Assembly (NCBI GenBank): GCA_039654915.1
Contig: CM077599.1
Location: 69,346,001 to 69,410,000 of the forward strand
Direction: 5' to 3'
Length of the DNA stretch: 64,000 nt
DNA from: Aquilaria yunnanensis
Taxonomy: Eukaryota; Streptophyta; Magnoliopsida; Malvales; Thymelaeaceae
Both the position numbers and the translations under genes were made by a program. This document shows positions 1-11,697 of the stretch, piece by piece. A model generated the notes under the pieces. That model had not been told where the DNA came from, searched no databases, and was given only the letters and a program-made list of their open reading frames with translations. Position 1 is the stretch's first letter. Each line of letters opens with the position of its first letter.

Positions 1-1241
1 AAAGGGTGGTGTCTCGAACTCTGGTTTGGGATGCACAGGACAAGTCCTTGCTACACCACATTAAAGTTCAAAGACTAATATATTTATGTCAACTTATGGT
101 GTTTTCACCAATAATAAAAACACATGCAGCAAGTAATTTTAACTTACTACCAATTCTAGGAATTCAGAAAACTTGAGACCTTCATAACAAGCCTCTGAAA
201 AAGCTGCATGCTTTTAAGTGACATTAGAAACCACTAACACCCAGGAAAAAATGGTTAAGAACATTGTTATGTTGATTACTATTAACTATTAGGAAACATT
301 TCATTAAAGATCCATAAATTATTTTGATATTTTAGTTGAATTAGTACACCACTAAAAGACATTTTTATGGTTAGAAAAAAAATGACATTTTTATAATTTT
401 TATCATTCATTTCTATAATTAAAAATACTTGAGATATATATAAAATATATGAAACAACATTAATAGGTTATATTTTTTTAGGGTTTGACTTTTACCAATT
501 ATATCATATAAATAACATTTTCAAAATTCTCAAAGTGCATCCCCTCTTAAGCACAGCTTAACAACATATAGAGCATATGCTCTATCTTGTATAAATGTAT
601 GGGCATAATGTAAAGTACAACATGGTTATATAAGTTTATTGTAGGTTTCTTTTATTTGAATTTATTCTAGGTTTTAAATGAACTTCATTTTGGAGAAAGA
701 AATTTAAAAATTGAAAACATAAAATAAATTGAATTGTCCAATTATTAACTATCCAAAAAGGTTAAAAATACTAGCAGACAATTAACTGTGAAATAGTGTA
801 AAAAAAATACTGTTTTTAGACTTTTTAAGTAATAATTTGAAAAGTTTATGTGAGATAGTGTAAAAGAGGAGAAAAAATGGGTAGGAGGGCAATAGTAGGT
901 TTATTAACTAAGGGTAAATGTGTAATTAGAACAAAACTTAACAAAATCACACTAAAATAAAATCTTTCTACTAAGAAATATAATAAAATATGCAAAAATC
1001 TATGTTTCTTAAAATTGTGAGAACACCTTGTATCACCCAAAGCAAGATATTATTAATAGTAGTTAAGAACACCATGTATCACCCAAAGCAAGATATTATT
1101 AATAGCAGCAAACAATTATACAACTATAAGATAGAGTTCTCTCCAATACAATAGGAGGAAGAAGAAGAAGAAGAAGGTATTTATGTGGAGATCCATTGTT
1201 GTTGTATATATATACATGCGAAACACATACATAAATTAGTT
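1..1241. other. AT-rich 3' flank of prolamin-like gene alpha-1
   Basis: No coding sequence seen. This is the downstream flank of the minus-strand gene at 1242 and is collinear with 23412-24029 plus 26439-27038 in unit 2 and with 60760-61963 in unit 3. Short open frames here, such as 846-1040, are not preserved as proteins between the copies. Confidence 0.7.
1154..1178. repeat. (GAA)n microsatellite in the 3' flank of alpha-1
   Basis: A run of about six GAA triplets, (TTC)n on the sense strand, starts about 65 bases after the stop codon. A trinucleotide tract sits at the same place in all five gene copies. Confidence 0.85.
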
Positions 1242-1583
1242 CTAAGAAGCCTTGCCGCCAACATTTAAACATTGGTACCATACTAGTACACTCTTTATCA
1301 AGACTTCTTGTAGGTCATTCAATTTGTATTTAGGGACCGCATCAACTAGGCATTCTAATAATGCCTCATGACAAACTATTCCATTTCTTATCAGTTGCTT
1401 GCAACATTCATCTAAGACAGATCCTGACCTGAAAATGGTTGCAACAATTTCATCTGCACAATGAACTTTTACCATTGCATCACAATGTCTTTATTTGATA
1501 ATATCACAATAATTTTTTTCTGTGGAGGTTGAAACAAAAATAAACAACTCTAAAAAGTTCAAAATGTACTTGATGCTTGCCAT
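1242..1583 (-). pseudogene. Prolamin-like (ECA1/DD11-type) secreted peptide alpha-1, nonsense-disrupted
   Basis: Aligned to the intact copies, this 113-codon frame begins at the ATG at 1583 and ends at the stop at 1242. Codon 31 (1491-1493) is TAA where the others have GAA (Glu in KERH), so only a 30-residue stub would be made. A Leu-to-Glu change at residue 12 also damages the hydrophobic core of the signal peptide. The rest keeps the family signature: the CC pair at 60-61, C71 followed by His, and C105. It has extra cysteines at 26 and 78. Family members are small secreted cysteine-rich proteins, several of them expressed in the female gametophyte. The TATA box and flanks are conserved, so transcription may persist. 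Probably a dead copy. Confidence 0.85.
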
Positions 1584-1663
1584 GTTCTTGGTTCTTGGTT
1601 TTTTTTCCTTTGGTTTTCTAAGGTGAGATTTGTAGTATGAGAATTCATATTATAAGATGAAAG

Positions 1664-1672
1664 TTATTTATA
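1664..1672 (-). promoter_or_regulatory. Putative TATA box of alpha-1
   Basis: The minus strand reads TATAAATAA about 81 bases upstream of the ATG, at the same spacing as in alpha-2 and alpha-3. Confidence 0.6.
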
Positions 1673-2685
1673 CTATAAGGTGCACGATAAATTAGATGTA
1701 ACTAAACAAACATTAAATTTTATTAATACATTGGGCTTAATTTCTTGGTGGCGTTTTTGTTTTCGTGAATATAATGTGTGAAACTGCTAAAGTTTACTTG
1801 ATCGAACTATGGCAATTTTTTCACAACAAAACATCATATGGCATTCACTTGCATTTTTTGCCCATTTCATCCAATACTTCATTTTTTTTTTTTTTGGAAT
1901 TCACAAAATGTTTCAAATTTTTTTCTTTCATGGTGAAATATGGGAAATTACCATAACCTCTGTTGGGGTTTAAAGTAACCTACACTTTTTTCCTTCATTT
2001 ATGAGACACAAATATACTTACCCCTTTTAAAACGAAACACCATTAGACCACTTAATAGTCAAATAGTTAGAGTTTATAGTTTAAGGGGCAAACTATTCGA
2101 GTCATTATAGTTTAGGTGGCCAATAGGCATTTAGGCTTATTTCTATTTCCAACTGAATCAAACAAATTCCTCAAAATTTGGAAACTAGAGTAATAATGGT
2201 CGAGCAACCTCCAACGCCATTATACAATCCAAGGTATTCAATATTGTGGCAGCTAGATATACCGCACATTGTAACTTATAGGTATATCACATGATATACC
2301 ATTTTCATATAAAAAAGTATATTAATTTAAGATGAAAAACATTAGATAAAACTTTTCTTGCACATTTTTATATGTATCCTAATTATTTTTAACATAGCTG
2401 CCTTAATATAAATAAAATCTCTATAAAAATGATATTTTTATACAAAAACACAAAAAAATTTGTAATATATAGAACAAAATAAGTATTATTATGTAAATAA
2501 CCTAATTTACTAATACATGTGAAAAAATAAATAATACTTTATTAATAACAGTACACTTTATAATACCACATTGAATTCATAAGTGTCTCAAAGTATAATA
2601 CTTTCGTTCTAGCTTGTTTTGCAAAATAAAAAAACTCATTCCATGTCACCAAACTCTAGTTTCGAGTCTGGAAATTACATATATC

Positions 2686-2714
2686 TGTGTGTGTGTGTGT
2701 GTGTGTGTGTGTGG
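2686..2714. repeat. (GT)n microsatellite
   Basis: About 14 uninterrupted TG dinucleotides. The inverted copy near 31160-31190 has decayed into interrupted CA-rich sequence. Confidence 0.9.
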
Positions 2715-3464
2715 TACATTAATATAAAATAAAAAAGAAAATATTTCTAACTCACAATATGTGGTATACCTTTAGTAAGCATAGTATATGGCAGTAGATT
2801 GTCCAAATTAATTTAAAAATTAGTAGTACACCTATGATAAGAGTGGTATATTGCAGTATACTGTGTGATATTCCCATATACTGCAATAGCTTGTGTATCG
2901 CATACCCAAGGTTAGCGGTATATAGCGATATTTGATTCAATTGTCCAACCCTTTGATGAACACCGATGCTGTTGATGGTGACGGCCTCTACTCTCACACG
3001 TCTTCACATGGTAGTGCAACCCCAAAACCTAACCCTCCAAAGTTTCTCCCTTTCTCTTCTATCCCCCACCCATCTCCTTGTCTGGAGCAAAAAATGAAAA
3101 GTAGCTTTAAATATTTTTTTCCCTTCTTCCTTTTTACTTTTGCCTTTTTCTCCATTCTTATTTTTTTACTTTTCATCATTTTATTCTCTTTTTAAATATT
3201 TGTTTTAGTTCTTATTTTTTCTTTTATTTTACATTTTTTAGTTTTCCTATTTACTATTTATTCTTCATATATATTTTTATATAAAATAAAATGTATATAT
3301 GATATAAACAAAATTGATGTTTTGCTATTATATTTGTTTCTTGTTTATATTTTTTCATTTAAGTTTAATCTTATATTTGGTTTAATTACTTTCTTAAGTC
3401 TTCAACTTAGTTCAGTTGTTTAGTTTGATAAATGATTAAGAGTAACAGAGGATGAATGGTGTTA

Positions 3465-3521
3465 TATTATTATTATTATTGATGTTGTTGTTGTTGTTGT
3501 TGTTATTGTTATTATTATTAA
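3465..3521. repeat. Compound (TTA)n/(TTG)n microsatellite
   Basis: Runs of ATT, then GTT, then ATT triplets. The inverted equivalent in unit 2 is the (AAC)/(AAT) tract at about 30358-30408, and unit 3 has a shorter form at about 63241-63290. Confidence 0.85.
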
Positions 3522-4280
3522 AATGAAGTCTATCATGAGACACAATTTGTCTAAATTGCACCACTGGGCTCAGCCCATAATTATCATTGCAATTAATCTT
3601 AAACCTTTGTTTCATTACATATTAGTCCTAAATCTTTATAAACCACTGCTTATTGATCCTTAACCCTACTAGAAGACTAGGTTAACACCGAAACCCTATT
3701 GATAGAGTGGAAAAATTGATAATTTCATTGGTCCATTAAGTATAAAAAAAATTATGGCATAATTTGAATTTATTAAAAAATAATTATCGAATAGTTTATA
3801 TTAATATTTAAAATTTTAATGTTTGCCAGTTATGCTGGAGTTACTGAATTTTACAAGGCTAAGGAACAATATGCAACAGACTTTAAAGATTTTAAACCAA
3901 TATGCAAGAAAAGGGAGGTTGAGAACCAATGTGCAGTGGTAATTATAGGTTTAGGACTGATGATGCAATTTTATGTGATATAATTTTGTCGAGACCCAAT
4001 TATATCCTCCACTCTTCTACCCATAAGGATAAAACAAAACATAGAGGAAAGGAAAAAGTAAACACAAGCCTAAAACAACTGTGGACTTGGCTTCTTCAAA
4101 AAAAAAAAAGTTCAATGTTTGACACACACAAGAGTATCCCCTAATAAAAAATTTCACATTTCCATTTACAAAATGCAACCTGACAGATCTATTAACCTTT
4201 GGAAGTTTGAACACCTCTCTGAGAAACTAAATTATCATATATTGTAATTGTTTCATAAAGCCTTAAGGGAGTATAGCAGT

Positions 4281-5406
4281 CTAAGCGCCTTTGGGGGCAA
4301 CCAAGCTTGGGGTGTAAGGAAGCATCATTGGAGAATACATGGAACAACCACACAACTGGGAAACTGAACCAACTTTCTACAACTTGTTCAGCTAGAAATT
4401 GTAGACAAAGAGCTTCGCACTTACTCTCAACAACAAGTAGCCATCAGAAAAGGATAAGGGAAAATACCACAGGTGACATATCAGCCATACGTCAACTCAC
4501 ATACCTTTGCAAGGTGGAGAAAGATTTCAAATGTTCTTTTTCCATTTCCTCTAGAGATTTTGAATGCTTTAAGGACCATCTGAATTGAAGAAAATCCCCA
4601 AGTGACCAGACCAAAAACCCTAACTCAAAGATAGATACATAATGTAGTTTAGCATCAAGTGCACCAATGCATGCCTCAAGAATGCTAAAAAACCTTGTCA
4701 CTGGAAAGCTCAGCCTCTACATTGAAGGTTAACACTTTGTTGCCATTAGTCATCTAGTGCAACACCCTACCAATATAAATGCCATTTTTCTTCTTTAAGT
4801 TGTCATCACAGTACCAGACTTCCTTCGATTTGTTCCAAGAACTTGTATTGGGTGAATATACCTTGAATGAAAAACAAAAATCCTCCCTATCAATTTCAAC
4901 CTCTTAGACCCTAACCAACTTGAATCCAATGGTGTTAGTTTCCAGTAAATCCCATTCAGGATCAAATCAAGTTTAATGATGTGACTTTTATCATTTTCAA
5001 TATAGTCCAAGGTTGTCCATTAATTGTCCAATAGGTTGCAGATATAGAACGGCACATCATAGTAAAGGTAACAATCAAAGCAATTATGACAAAAGACTAG
5101 CCCATGGCAGATTAACAATGCTAGAACATTTTTAGATCAAATGTCAAATTTTTTTTGCTGCTACATAACACCTTCCTATTTCACAAGAATGTAGCGTATA
5201 GTATTGATAGCAACAGAATTCCACTTGCACATCTCCTAGAAAAAGAATCATGATATAAGATCTTTTATTTTCAAGTGAATCTTGACAAAATCATTCTCAG
5301 ATATAAGGCACTACCACTTTTTAGAAATGGACCTAAATCTAACTAAACTCTTTGTTGGAAGTAGGTATAGCACATAAAAAAGAATGCCTCTGTTTGAGGT
5401 CTTCAT
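4281..5406 (-). pseudogene. F-box/FBA-domain protein, degenerate copy 1
   Basis: On the minus strand an F-box-like start contains LLPTKSLVRFRSISKKW, then LISENDFVKIHL, matching the conserved F-box core. Next come FYICN and FKLVRV, then SFKVYSPNTSSW, GIYIGRVLH and TNGNKVLTFNVEAEL, which is the order of an F-box-associated interaction domain. A likely 64-base intron (4441-4504) follows, with donor GTATGT. Exon 2 ends in PYTPSLVAPKGA and a stop at 4281. Total length near 350 residues is normal for the family. Several in-frame stops (after KKW, after RV, after VLH and in exon 2) and a lost AG acceptor show that it is dead. Such proteins act as substrate adaptors of SCF ubiquitin ligases. Confidence 0.85.
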
Positions 5407-6239
5407 GACAGTTCACAATGATAATAAACTAAGTAGTCAATCATATTCTCAAACAATTAATCAATTAGTCATGTAAGCCTTAATCCTAGCTAACACTTGT
5501 AGAACATCTTAAAACCCTCCCTAGATTGAAAAAGAATGTGGAAGCACAAAAATGATTCAAACAAAACACATAGAGGGACTACATGCATAAGGAACAAGAA
5601 GCGGCCCAAAAGGAAAACTAGCACACCAAAACATAGAAAACTTGAAACTAAGAAAAAGCTATGACAAATAACAGGTTTCACATTAACACAAACTATGTTT
5701 AGCAGCTGCAAAGAATATATGACATGATTCTTATTTAAATGCAGATTTTGGCTTTTCACCATTCTACCATTCACTTATTAAAACTACTTCACATACTATT
5801 TGAAGTAGAAATTTTAATTCACCAACTTCAATTTGTATGAGATGTATCAAAACTAAGGTTTGTATAGTATGTACTATTCCTAAACTCATGATAAAAAAAA
5901 GTTAGTAAAGTATATCAGAAATTTCTATGTTTATCTTTCTACTAATCAAGCACTCGAATCTCTTGCAAACAAGGAAATAAGGGGACAACAATTCAGCCCA
6001 AGTTCAAGGTAAATTTATCTCCAAATGATAAACAAAATGAGGCTTAATTTCCATTAGGAAAAATAATATACCAAAACACAATTGATAGGAAACTACTTTT
6101 TAAAGTTCTTAAAGCTAGTCAATGCCAAGTAATAGTTAAACAAGTCATTTTGCCAAACCTATATCCAAGAATGTGAAGAATGGTAAATAAAGTTACTTAT
6201 AATGAAAGATAAGGAGATAATGCTCCTGCCACGTTTTTA
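5407..6239. other. Non-coding stretch upstream of the F-box relic
   Basis: No gene supported. A 94-codon open frame at 5490-5774 on the minus strand is hydrophobic but is not kept open in unit 2 (about 43360-43650), so it is probably chance or old 5' sequence of the F-box gene. Confidence 0.6.
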
Positions 6240-6380
6240 TTGTAGTATGCTAAGATAGTAAGTATACTTGGGGTATATCATGTACAGTTTGTTGTCTTGT
6301 ACAACTTTTGTATATCTTGTATACCTTCATTCTAAAAATCAGTAACAGGCTTCTCTTGCGGCAAAACTATTTTCTTTACA
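6240..6380 (+). repeat. 3' end of a Ty1/copia-type LTR
   Basis: The text before the primer binding site ends ...tttctttaca and includes the AACAGGCTTCTCTTG stretch common at the ends of copia LTRs. The 5' border is uncertain. The same sequence precedes the primer binding site in unit 2 (44041-44211). Confidence 0.55.
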
Positions 6381-6392
6381 TGGTATCAGAGC
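6381..6392 (+). other. Primer binding site of the copia element (initiator tRNA-Met type)
   Basis: TGGTATCAGAGC directly abuts the LTR end, complementary to the 3' end of plant initiator tRNA-Met. The unit 2 counterpart at 44212-44223 has one mismatch. Confidence 0.8.
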
Positions 6393-6883
6393 TATCTGAT
6401 TCACTTCAAATGACTACAAAAACCTCCTCTACCAACATTCCTAACTTTTCATCCCCTTTTCCTCTACTCCCCTACTTGGTCTGTTACTAGCACCATTCGT
6501 TAATCTTGGACACCTAATCAGTATTCGACTAGGAAGAGACAATTATCTTCTGTGGAAGGTACAGTTCTTACCCTGCCTAAAAGGCCAGCAGCTTTTAGGC
6601 TATGTTGATGGCATCATTATGTGCCCTAACCAATATATCTCTAATGGGTCATCCTTTGAAGATAGCAGTCATAATCTAATTGTAAATCTAGCATACTAGA
6701 ATTGGTTTCAACAAGATCAAATAATCTTAAGTGCATAATTTTATCACTTTCCAAGGAAATTCTTGCATAAATCATCAATTTGTCAACTTTTGATGAAGTT
6801 TGAACTTCCTTAGCCAAGATGTATGCCTCACAATTCAATGCTTAGATCATATAGAATCAATATTAACATTCAACAATAAAGGA

Positions 6884-7893
6884 CAAGGATCTTCACATGG
6901 TTGATTATTTTTAACTTGCCAAGAATCTTGCTAGTACCTTAGTCACAGTTAGTGGTGGCTGGTGGGCCGACTCAGCCCGGATTTTGCCCAGCATGGTCGG
7001 GCTTAGGTCGGCTTTTTCTGGACCCGGGCATGACCCGCATCAAAACAGGGCGAAGCGGGTCCAAGCTGGGCCAAGTTTGTGCAATTAATGAAAAATGTGT
7101 TTTAATATGTTGGCAATTGTTCTTTGATAGTAATTTTATTAAACATATACTTTTTTAAGAAGAAACACTACTGCTGGTGTCATTTTTATTAATGAAAAAG
7201 CCAAATGACACCTACATAATTTGGAACGTGCCTTACACTTAAAAATGGTGAAACGTTCCAGGGAAGAAAAAAAAAGGGTAAAACTTAAGATCTGTGCTTA
7301 CCAGCATAATCAGATTGATTACATTATTTAAATTATAAAGAGACATATAATCTACTCTTGCGAGTCATCATCAGACCCTCAAAAAGACCTCAAAAACTAG
7401 TCGTTAGTGGCTGTTGAGTGAGGGTAAAAAAGTTGGGATAAAAAAATATATTTTGGAGTCGTTAAGGGGGCTAGCTTTCTTTTTTCCATTTTTTTAAAAA
7501 TGTTTGAAAACTCAATGGATTTCTGGAAACGTTCAACCTGACTTGGTCGAGTTGTGGGTCTGGCCGGTCTAGTCTAGGTTGAACGGTGAGTTGGGCCGGG
7601 TCGTGCCAATTTGGGCCTCCCTCTTCTTCCAGGCCCATATTTACCCTTGCCACCTTCCAAGCCTTATCAGTGCTAGGCCGAGCCTGGGTTTAATTGTGCT
7701 GGGTAGAGTTTGAATCAGGTCGGGCCTAGGTCAACTCAGCCCATTGGCCACCACTAGTCACAGTCAAATAACCCCTCCAAGACTATGAAATAATAAAGAA
7801 CAAGAATCTTCGCATGGTTGATTATTTTCATCTTGCCAAGAATCTTATTGGTACCTTAGTCACAGTCGGACAACCCCTCCAAGACTATGAAAT
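6884..7893 (+). repeat. Local tandem duplication of about 105 bp of copia gag
   Basis: The stretch starting ...ggatcttcacatggttga (6884-6949, continuing at 7757-7791 after the hAT) is repeated at 7793-7893. Unit 2 has a single copy near 44705-44800. The hAT sits inside the first copy. Confidence 0.75.
6950..7756. mobile_element. Non-autonomous hAT element, 807 bp
   Basis: Terminal inverted repeats of about 18 bp (TAGTGGTGGCTGGTGGGC against TAGTGGTGGCCAATGGGC). It is flanked by perfect 8-bp target duplications gtcacagt at 6942-6949 and 7757-7764, the size typical of hAT. The ends are GC-rich (GGCCCGG/CCGGGCC motifs on both sides) and the centre is AT-rich, with no transposase frame. The empty site exists in unit 2 near 44757. 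Confidence 0.9.
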
Positions 7894-8064
7894 TATTTCA
7901 TACATATTGGCTGGTCTTAGTTTTGAGCATGATTCTTTAGTCACTGCTATAACAACTTGGGTTTATCCTACATCTCTCAATGATCTTTATGGTCATTTAC
8001 TAAGCTATAAGCTGTAGCTTGAGCAACGCCATGGAACACTTCAAGCAAATGTTAATGGGCCATC

Positions 8065-10117
8065 TGTAAGGGCCCAATTCAATTTAGTCTAATTGATTAT
8101 TTTAGGTGTTTATATTAAGGCCCAAGAGAAGAAGAAAAAAAAATAGGAAGTAAATAAAAAAAAAAGGGACGGAAGTCCGAAAGGAAAAGGGAAGGAGAGA
8201 GACCGGACCTGAGGGTTATTTAAAAGGGGGAAAATAAGAAAAGTTAAGGTTGGGTATTTTTTTCACTTTCTCATGTGACTATTGCTTTGTGTTGAAGAAG
8301 TGGAAGAAGAAATCATCAATTGAGGATCAAGTGAAACTAACCTATGATTTTTTTTAGCAAAAAAAGAATCTTTAGTGAGTATTTGTTAGTTATTTCTAGT
8401 GCACAAGTCAATTGTTTTTAGAATTTGAAAATAGATTTGAATTGATAATTTGATTGAATATGATTTATTTTTTATGATTTAAGAGGATAATTGATTATTA
8501 GGATTGTTTCGGATGGATTAGAAATATGTTTGGGGAGATTTTGGTTGGGCATGGTGGAAATTGGAGAGTAGCTGGAGGTTCGAAACGGAGAAGACGAGAA
8601 ATTGAATTTTTGGAAACAATTTGGATTAATAACCATTTAGGTCCCTAAGGATTACAACGGGTTCATAGACATACCATAGTTTAAATAGTTACAGTTTGAT
8701 CACTGCAAAGCTTGTTAATCGACTTAATGACAATGTTAGTCCTTGAGGCTTTTAACACCATTTCAGTGAATTCTTAGGTTCTAGTTTATTTGGGTCACTA
8801 TCAACAAGTGATTTTGGATTATTCCTTAGATTGATTATATTTTGACATGAACTTTTGTATAATTATTTTAGGTGACTAAACAATTATTTTAGGAGTTGGA
8901 AAATTGCATATTGAGGTAAGTGCTACTACTATTTCTAAAAATTAAATTGTTTTGATATTATGCGTATATATATTATTTCTTCAAATTGTTAAGTTTTCCA
9001 ACTTAGTAATTTTTCAATATGTCAATTTAAATCTATTTAGCATTAAATTGACTTTCAATCATAGTAAGAGTTTTCAAATACAAGTTTTATTCTGAAAATT
9101 CTTTCCAAATGTTTTATTAATTTATTGTTTATCTACTTATTTGATTCTATCTTATTTATGCAATATATTATATTTGATTAAATAAGTTAGGATCAAGTAT
9201 GTTTTTAATGTGATGTTTTGCATTGAAATTTTATAACAATTGTAATGCTCTAAATCTCTATTCTGGCTCCATTTTGGTGGGTGTTGGTTCTATGCCTATA
9301 CTACTGGAAAAATGTAGTTCTAAACCCTCCACGTTGGGTATTTTGTTCTGTTCAGTTCCGCAGTGTACTGTTTTTAGGATTAGTCCTTCTGGGTGCTCGA
9401 TCGTTAGTGATTCTTAGACAATTCTAGTTGCACTATAACGGTTTAAGTGTAGTTACAGTGATCACCCCACTCACTCTGCTTTGAATTTTTGTTCCATTAT
9501 TCTGCTCTAAACTACTCTGATTTGGTTAATGATTTTATTTATAAATATTATTTGCTCAGTTCTCAAAATAGCTATTGCATTGATTACTTCTGACTCTTTA
9601 AATAATTTCTGTTGAAGTTCATCTTATTATTTTATAACAATTATTTCTACTTGATCCCTATATGTTTTGTATATTGTATTTTTGTTTTCAAAATCCACCA
9701 CTTGCTCGGCATTCGTGCTCACCCCATTTTCACCGCCTTACACAGATAAGGAGTAGTTCAAGTTAGCTAGTAGGAGTGACTACAAGATCAGCTGTAGTTC
9801 AAGGTAGTTAAAAGTATTTTGTTAGTACTATTATTAGGAATTTTTAAAAGTATTTTGCTAGTAGTAGTATTAGGAATTTATTTATGTTTAGAAAACTTTT
9901 TGCATCTCATTTCATTCCTTAGAGCTTAGATATTTTATGGATTATGTCCCAATTTCAAAGATTGTAGTTGCTCTGCCACTTATTCTCAGAAGTTGGATTT
10001 TATAAGTTTAGAATTATTTGAAATATATAGCCTTGCATGCTTTGGGAAAATTTATTTTCCTGAGTATGCAGCGTGTCACCATCCTGAGACTCCTAGTGTA
10101 GGTTTCAGGGCGTGACA
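8065..10117 (+). mobile_element. Solo LTR, Ty3/gypsy-like, 2053 bp
   Basis: Starts TGTAAGGGCCC and ends GGGCGTGACA. The 5-bp flanks are ccatc (8060-8064) and ccata (10118-10122), and unit 2 keeps the empty site at about 44957. No primer binding site or coding domain is present. The CTCGGCATTCGTGCTCACC motif near 9704-9722 resembles a hairpin found in the other gypsy LTRs here, and suggests plus orientation. Confidence 0.9.
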
Positions 10118-10330
10118 CCATATGCCAATGTTTCAACTAGGAACAACCCTTTAAACTTAGGGGGTCATGGATGAAATTCCAATAATTGAGGGAGAAGCCA
10201 AGGATTTGGCTAAACAATGGAGGACAATGTGAATCAGGAAATAGAAATAATGGAGTTACGTGCCAAGTGTGTGGTAAGTTCGGACATTTTTCTTTACAAT
10301 GTTTTCACAAGTTTGACCATTCACATCAAG

Positions 10331-11697
10331 GAACCGAAGTCAGTTCGCTGCAGTAGCCTTTGAGTCCATTCCTCAAACTTCCTTTGCAACACAAAACTAC
10401 ATTCCTTAATCATCATCACTATCTCAAATTTCTCAAATTTTCTCTTTTTGGACATAATGTCTTTAAGGAACTTAGCATAGTTAGGTACTTGTTGAATTAC
10501 CTCTAACAAGCGAAAATTGATTTCCACCTTTCTAAAGATATCCAAAAACTTACAAAAGTACTCATCAAACTTCTTGTTCTTAAACTTTTAAGGACATAGA
10601 ATAGATGATGTTGTAGGAGGCATAGTAGGGAATGTAAGGTATCTCTATTTTTTTTTTAGGTATCTTTTTTTTTTTTGCTAGTTGCACTTTTATCTGCTTC
10701 TTTTTCTTTCTTGTCTTGAATCGATCCTTCTTGTTCATTGTCTTCATGCACTTTTTGTGGTTCTTTGGTTGGATAAAGCTATATTTCTTACTCTTTAGTT
10801 TAACTTCTCCTGATTCTTTTCTATTTCTCAAGGTAATGACCTTGGAATGCTCCATTGGACTCTCTTCAGTGTTGCTAGGGATATTTTCTTGTTGAAGTGA
10901 ATCCACAGCTTTACTCAACTGTCCAATTTATGTTTCTAAATTTTTCACTGAAGACCCTATACTTGTCATTTGCATCTTTGTTTTATCCAACCAGCTATCA
11001 TTTTTCATAAATCTATTCCTTGTTTTGGTTATAAATGTTTGAATTAATTCTTCGAGAGATGGCTTCTTTTTCATGGGAGATTGTCCAAAACCTAGTGAAT
11101 TAGGTGTCATTTTGATTCTTCTCTAACCATAGGCATCTTGCTTTCTAAACCTTTGATTGAATTGACCTTGCATCTGACTGCCTCGATGGCCATAACCTAT
11201 TTGATTTATAAAAAGTGCCTGCTCCTAATCATGCTCCAATAGGTAATGAGAACTCACTATGGCCACTTGCTTCATCGGTCTTTCCATGTTCATGAACTTG
11301 ATGAATTGGTTGGTTACAACCGCTATTTGTGCTAAAACCTAGGTGATGTGATCAACCTCTTGGATTCCATGACTTTTTCTCACACCTGATCTCCCAAAAG
11401 GCCATTGATAATTGTTGGATGCCATGTCCTCTAAAGGTATGAAATCCTTTTATGGAGTCTTAGCCACTAAAGTTCCTCCACCTATTGCATCCACAATGGT
11501 TCCTGTCTAACCATTCATTCCATTATAGAACATTTCAATCTACACCCACTTTGGATAATCATGGTTTAGGCACTTCTTGAGCAAGTATTTAAATTTTTCC
11601 TATGCTTGATAGAGTGACTCTGATGCTTTGATGATCATTTGCTTCAACCTCAAATTATTTATTGAATTAATTATTTGGTTTGCTCTCTTGCTTGATT
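10331..11697 (-). pseudogene. Athila/Tat-like Ty3/gypsy gag C-terminal part and linker, degenerate
   Basis: Read on the minus strand from 11697 downward. KASESLYQA and FKYLLKKC match the gag core, then MASNNYQWPFGRSG, then a linker with PSLEELIQTF, and SNTEESPMEHSKVITLRN resembling the usual SxTExNPxExxKAITLRS. Last comes FLDIFRKVEINFRLLEVIQQ with YAKFLKDIMSKKRKFEKFE, the region before the protease in Athila/Tat elements. Stops break it into frames near 11110, 10918 and 10545. The N-terminal gag lies 1.3 kb away on the plus strand (12725-13350), so the element is rearranged. Confidence 0.8.

Larger units (their letters stand above)
1673..4280. other. Intergenic AT-rich tract between alpha-1 and the F-box relic
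   Basis: No gene recognised. About 2187-2960 is dense in GGTATA/TATACC-type motifs on both strands and could be a relic DNA transposon, but no border can be set. The block 2187-3253 is missing from unit 3 (junction near 62880). The same tract appears inverted in unit 2 at 29554-32013. Confidence 0.6.
6410..10330 (+). pseudogene. Ty1/copia gag pseudogene, interrupted by hAT and solo LTR
   Basis: Begins with ATGACTACAAAAACC 18 bases after the primer binding site. Recognisable pieces are NYLLWKVQFLP and LGYVDG (N-terminal gag), ILAGLSFEHDSL and TSLNDLYGHLLSYKL near 7890-8010 (UBN2-type gag), and a CX2CX4HX4C zinc knuckle at 10261-10302 (CQVCGKFGHFSLQC). In-frame stops occur between the pieces. 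The hAT at 6950-7756 and the solo LTR at 8065-10117 lie inside it, and about 105 bases are tandemly duplicated around 6884-7893. No protease, integrase or reverse transcriptase follows, because an Athila-like fragment begins immediately after the zinc knuckle. Confidence 0.85.

Noticed and set aside
2932..3195. Plus-strand 87-codon frame ending in a Phe-rich hydrophobic tail
   Set aside because: The tail is a T-rich tract, the region is deleted in unit 3, and the inverted unit 2 copy is not open.
5490..5774. 94-codon hydrophobic minus-strand frame
   Set aside because: Not open in the unit 2 copy, no recognisable motif, and it lies just upstream of a dead F-box gene.
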